Source: Acidimicrobiia bacterium UBA6912
Lineage (GTDB): Bacteria > Actinomycetota > Acidimicrobiia > Spongiisociales > UBA5794
Assembly (NCBI GenBank): GCA_002450985.1
Contig: DKBA01000097.1
Coordinates: 10,224 to 18,597, forward strand
Length of the DNA: 8,374 bases
Direction of reading: 5' to 3'
The translations under genes and the position numbers were made by a program. Under the pieces are notes generated by a model. That model saw nothing but the letters and a program-made list of their open reading frames with translations, was not told the DNA's origin and made no database searches. Shown here piece by piece: positions 6,273 to 8,374 of the stretch. Numbering within the stretch: position 1 is the first letter of the stretch; every line of letters begins with the position of its first letter.

Positions 6273-7006
6273 ACCGCCCCGATCGGCCCGACGGGGATCA
6301 CGAGCGCAGCATCCGGGGCCAGCTGCTCCACGAGCGGCTGGGGAACATGATCGGGTGCGGCGGTGACGACGATCCCGTCGTACGGCGCGTGCTCCTCCCA
6401 CCCGTGGTAGCCGTCGGCTGTGAGCACCGCGACTCCGTACTCGAGATCGGCGAGGACCGTCTGGGCGGAGGCCGCCAGCTCCGGGATGATCTCGACGCTG
6501 TAGACCTCCATGCCCATGGCGGCGAGCACGGCCGCCTGGTAGCCCGAACCGGTGCCGATCTCGAGCACCTTGTCACCTGGCGCGAGCTGGAGGGCGGTCG
6601 ACATGAGGGCAACGATCACCGGCTGGCTGATCGTCTGCCCGTATCCGATCGGCAGCGGGTGATCGCCGTAGGCAAGCGCCGCGTACTGGTCGGGAACGAA
6701 CCGGTGACGGGGCACCTCCCGCATCGCGGCGATCACCAACGCGTCCTCGACGCCCCTCTCGACGATCTGCTGGTCGACCATGGTCATCCGCTCCTCTGTG
6801 CGATCATCGAGGATGGGGGTCTGCGGGGTTGCGGTCGTCGTCGGTGCGGTCGTGGTCACCGCCGCCTTGGGTGCGACGGCCGGCGATGGCGATGCGGTCG
6901 TGGTCGTCGGTCCAACGGCCGTGATCGGCGACAACGTCGTCTCCGTCTCCACGGCGCAGGTTGCGGCGACGGCGGCGAGCGTCAGCAACGCCACCCATCG
7001 CCTCAC
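6170..7006 (-). CDS. pcm: Protein-L-isoaspartate O-methyltransferase with N-terminal export-like segment
   Basis: The family repairs proteins by methylating L-isoaspartyl residues with S-adenosylmethionine. Of the 278 residues, about 75-278 match the enzyme throughout: PIGYGQTISQP (119-129), motif I KVLEIGTGSGYQAAVLA (146-162), VYSVEIIPEL (168-177), LTADGYHGWEE (195-205), YDGIVVTAAPDHVPQPL (209-225) and ALVIPVG (234-240). In front lie RRWVALLTLAAVAATCAVE, which resembles a signal peptide, and a Thr/Pro/Ala-rich linker (about 20-63) typical of exported proteins. Cys17 is preceded by A-A-T, a poor lipobox because Thr occupies -1, so the protein may be a lipoprotein, cleaved and secreted, or simply membrane-anchored. 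The GTG start forms a GTGA overlap with the nitroreductase stop and has no strong ribosome site, indicating translational coupling. The frame is open farther upstream, but this start gives the signal-like N-terminus. The 3' end overlaps the opposing membrane protein gene by 103 bp. Enzyme family is firm; location is inferred. Confidence 0.93.
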   Translation of the reverse strand: MRRWVALLTLAAVAATCAVETETTLSPITAVGPTTTTASPSPAVAPKAAVTTTAPTTTATPQTPILDDRTEERMTMVDQQIVERGVEDALVIAAMREVPRHRFVPDQYAALAYGDHPLPIGYGQTISQPVIVALMSTALQLAPGDKVLEIGTGSGYQAAVLAAMGMEVYSVEIIPELAASAQTVLADLEYGVAVLTADGYHGWEEHAPYDGIVVTAAPDHVPQPLVEQLAPDAALVIPVGPIGAVQTLWRFTLDARGEVIGESLEQVAFVPLTRAGED

Positions 7007-7692
7007 GGCGCACCGTCCGTCTGTGGATACCCGACGGGCACCAGGTAGAGGGGCTCGTGATCGGCCGGGAGGGTGAGCACGGACTGCACGTCCGCGTCGA
7101 CGAAGGCCCCGATCGGCACGGCGGCGAGTCCGTCCGCCACCGCTTGGAGCAGGAGATTCTGGGCGGCGTGGCCGGCTTCGAGATGCACGTAGCGCTCGGC
7201 GCGAGCCCCGTACTTGACGGCGGTGCGCTCGTAGACGGCCGTGACGACGAACACGGCGGCGGCCGCGGCAACGGCCTCCTGGCCGAGCGCGGCGGCCGCC
7301 AGCTGCGGCCGCACGTCGCCGACTCCCACTTCCACGAGGTGATGACCGTTGGGTGCGTAGTGGAACCAGCCCTGTGCGGTGACCAGGTAGATCTCGAGGG
7401 GGTACAGCGCGCCGGCCGACGGCGCTGTCCTCCCGCCTCGCTCCGCAGTCACTCCCTGGGTGGCCCACAGCAGCTGGGACAGCTCGGCGTCGTCGAGCGG
7501 CTCAGCCGAGAAGTCACGGATCGAGCGGCGGGCAGCGAGCGCCTCTTCCAGTGAGTGATCGCCCACGCGTCTCGGCTCAGGCAGCTCGATGAGGGCGCCC
7601 ACGTCTGCTCCCACATCCGTCGTGACCGTTGCGGGGTCCGTCCCGCACCCCGCAACCAGCGCGACCACCAGTCCCATGACGACCCATCGCAT
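7003..7692 (-). CDS. SagB-type nitroreductase-family lipoprotein
   Basis: Nitroreductase-fold enzymes bind FMN; the SagB branch includes azoline dehydrogenases of peptide natural-product pathways and many proteins of unknown substrate. The 229 residues begin with a textbook lipoprotein signal, VALVAGC with the lipid-modified Cys at 16, then a short linker. The enzyme domain follows: SLEEALAARRSIRDFS (47-62), in which the RRS motif contacts flavin phosphate in this family, LSQLLWATQG (71-80), the SagB-characteristic PSAGALYPLEIYLV (91-104), and GHAAQNLLLQAVADGLAAVP (174-193). The domain is single and slightly short. ATG 7692 is chosen over ATG 7713 because GGAGG (7703-7699) lies 6 bases before it and the signal peptide then has a normal N-region. 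No YcaO cyclase, precursor peptide or SagC/D partner is nearby, so a thiazole/oxazole role is not supported here. It is the first gene of a two-gene operon with the methyltransferase. Substrate unknown. Confidence 0.9.
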   Translation of the reverse strand: MRWVVMGLVVALVAGCGTDPATVTTDVGADVGALIELPEPRRVGDHSLEEALAARRSIRDFSAEPLDDAELSQLLWATQGVTAERGGRTAPSAGALYPLEIYLVTAQGWFHYAPNGHHLVEVGVGDVRPQLAAAALGQEAVAAAAAVFVVTAVYERTAVKYGARAERYVHLEAGHAAQNLLLQAVADGLAAVPIGAFVDADVQSVLTLPADHEPLYLVPVGYPQTDGAP

Positions 7693-7799
7693 CGGATGCC
7701 TCCATGCCGCCATCGTGCCTCGAGGGGGAGGCCGGGGACAGTGCCAGATGGCTCGACGCAGCCGGCGACGCGGGCGGCCTGCCCTCGTCGCCTCTGCTC

Positions 7800-7818
7800 A
7801 TGACGGCCGAATCGTCAT
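7800..7818. repeat. 6-bp inverted repeat between the two minus-strand transcription units
   Basis: ATGACG (7800-7805) and CGTCAT (7813-7818) are perfect inverted copies separated by 7 bases. They lie near the middle of the 232-bp gap between the unknown gene at 7925 and the nitroreductase start at 7692. The arms could form a weak terminator for the upstream gene or a dimeric regulator site for the nitroreductase operon; no T-tract follows on the minus strand. Adjacent CCTC/GAGG (7819-7831) adds a second small stem. No clear -35/-10 pair was found in this gap. Confidence 0.35.
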
Positions 7819-7924
7819 CCTCGGGGGGAGGTCCATCGTCGGCCGCCCGCGGTGCCCGGGGCCGACACGGGACGTGAGACGTGCGCTCGGGTGGGTCGGG
7901 GTGGCGGGAACGGTGCGCCGATCC

Positions 7925-8374
7925 TCATGGAGACCGGCTCCAGCCCTCGGCGTGGCGGTGGTGCTTCGGCGCGTCGAAGTCGGTGCGATCGAGGAGCTCG
8001 GTGACGTCGTCGATCTCGAGAAAAGGGCCGTAGTTGCGGAACTCGCCGCCGGAGGGAACGGTGAGGGTCCCGTCGGGGAACACCATGGCATACAGCCGAT
8101 CGAGGGTCTCGTGGCCGAGCCAGTTGATGCGGTAGGCGTGTGGCGTCGCTTCTACCTCGGTGCGGAGGGCGGCGAACTCGTCGTCGGTGACGATCATCTG
8201 CGGCCAGTCCACGGTGGGAGCCATGGAGCGGGGGAAGGCCTGGAAGACGTTGTAGAAGAGCCGTCCCGGGAGGCGGCGCGCCCACCCGTCGAGGAGCAGG
8301 GCGATGTTGGGGACGTCGCCCAGATTGGACCGCGTGACCGGCGTCGCCACCTTCACGTCGATCCCGGGATGATC
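7925..8374 (-). CDS. Hypothetical protein, 3' part (runs off window edge)
   Basis: I do not recognise this protein. The frame is open from the window edge (8374) to TGA at 7927-7925, giving 149 residues. A GTG at 8356 could be a start, but no ribosome site precedes it and the six upstream codons are open, so a truncated longer gene is more likely. The visible part is soluble, with no membrane segment, and rich in aromatic and acidic residues: GRLFYNVFQAFP (37-48), TVDWPQMIVTDDEFAALR (54-71), YRINWLGHETLDRLYAMVFP (81-100), DGTLTVPSGGEFRNYGPFLE (101-120), and a C-terminus of charged and His residues. Codon use has the same G/C third-position bias as the neighbours, supporting a real gene. It is 232 bp upstream of the nitroreductase operon on the same strand and probably separately transcribed. 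Confidence 0.7.
   Translation of the reverse strand, partial: DHPGIDVKVATPVTRSNLGDVPNIALLLDGWARRLPGRLFYNVFQAFPRSMAPTVDWPQMIVTDDEFAALRTEVEATPHAYRINWLGHETLDRLYAMVFPDGTLTVPSGGEFRNYGPFLEIDDVTELLDRTDFDAPKHHRHAEGWSRSP

Noticed and set aside
5648..7048. 466-codon open frame on the plus strand
   Set aside because: It overlaps the end of the membrane protein and runs antisense through the whole methyltransferase; composition is Gly/Arg-rich shadow-like with no family signature.
7007..7468. In-frame upstream extension of the methyltransferase
   Set aside because: This stretch encodes the nitroreductase in a different frame; the extension is Arg/Gly-rich shadow sequence, and the GTGA overlap start yields a signal-like N-terminus.
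7003..7692. RiPP (thiazole/oxazole-modified peptide) cluster based on the SagB-type enzyme
   Set aside because: No YcaO protein, precursor peptide or dedicated exporter occurs in the window, and the enzyme carries a lipoprotein signal.

Overview
The window is high-GC, gene-dense DNA with strongly G/C-biased third codon positions, GTG starts, 4-bp start/stop overlaps and one apparently leaderless start. This suits an Actinomycetota-like chromosome, perhaps Acidimicrobiia or a relative. The lineage is inferred from style and gene content only; there is no rRNA or other marker gene. No complete prophage, IS element, CRISPR array, tRNA or rRNA was seen.

Layout. (1) 1-1394, plus strand: the end of an oligopeptide/dipeptide ABC importer operon, with a 5'-truncated OppD/DppD-type ATPase followed by a complete OppF/DppF-type ATPase. 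GC-rich hairpins follow the last stop. (2) 1544-2749, plus: a multi-spanning membrane protein of unknown function with a soluble C-terminal domain that looks Rossmann/TIR-like. (3) 2849-3361, minus, convergent with (2): a clear T4 gp19-type tail-tube protein of the phage and contractile-injection-system kind, with no other tail gene beside it. (4) 3362-3743: a divergent intergenic region with a good promoter candidate for the next gene and short repeated or inverted motifs. (5) 3744-6272, plus: a large membrane protein with a spermidine-synthase-like domain between two membrane blocks. Its 3' end overlaps the next, opposing gene by 103 bp. (6) 6170-7692, minus: a two-gene, 4-bp-overlapping operon. 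The first gene is a lipoprotein SagB-type nitroreductase; the second is a protein-L-isoaspartate O-methyltransferase with an N-terminal export-like segment and a Thr/Pro-rich linker. (7) 7925-8374, minus: the 3' part of an unrecognised gene that runs off the window.

How the genes work together. The two ATPases would power one peptide importer whose permease and binding-protein genes lie upstream, outside the window. The nitroreductase and methyltransferase are probably translationally coupled. Both appear to be sent to the cell envelope although their families use cytoplasmic cofactors (FMN and S-adenosylmethionine), which makes this pair the most unusual unit here. The lone tail-tube gene is the second point of interest. 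The other genes look independently transcribed.
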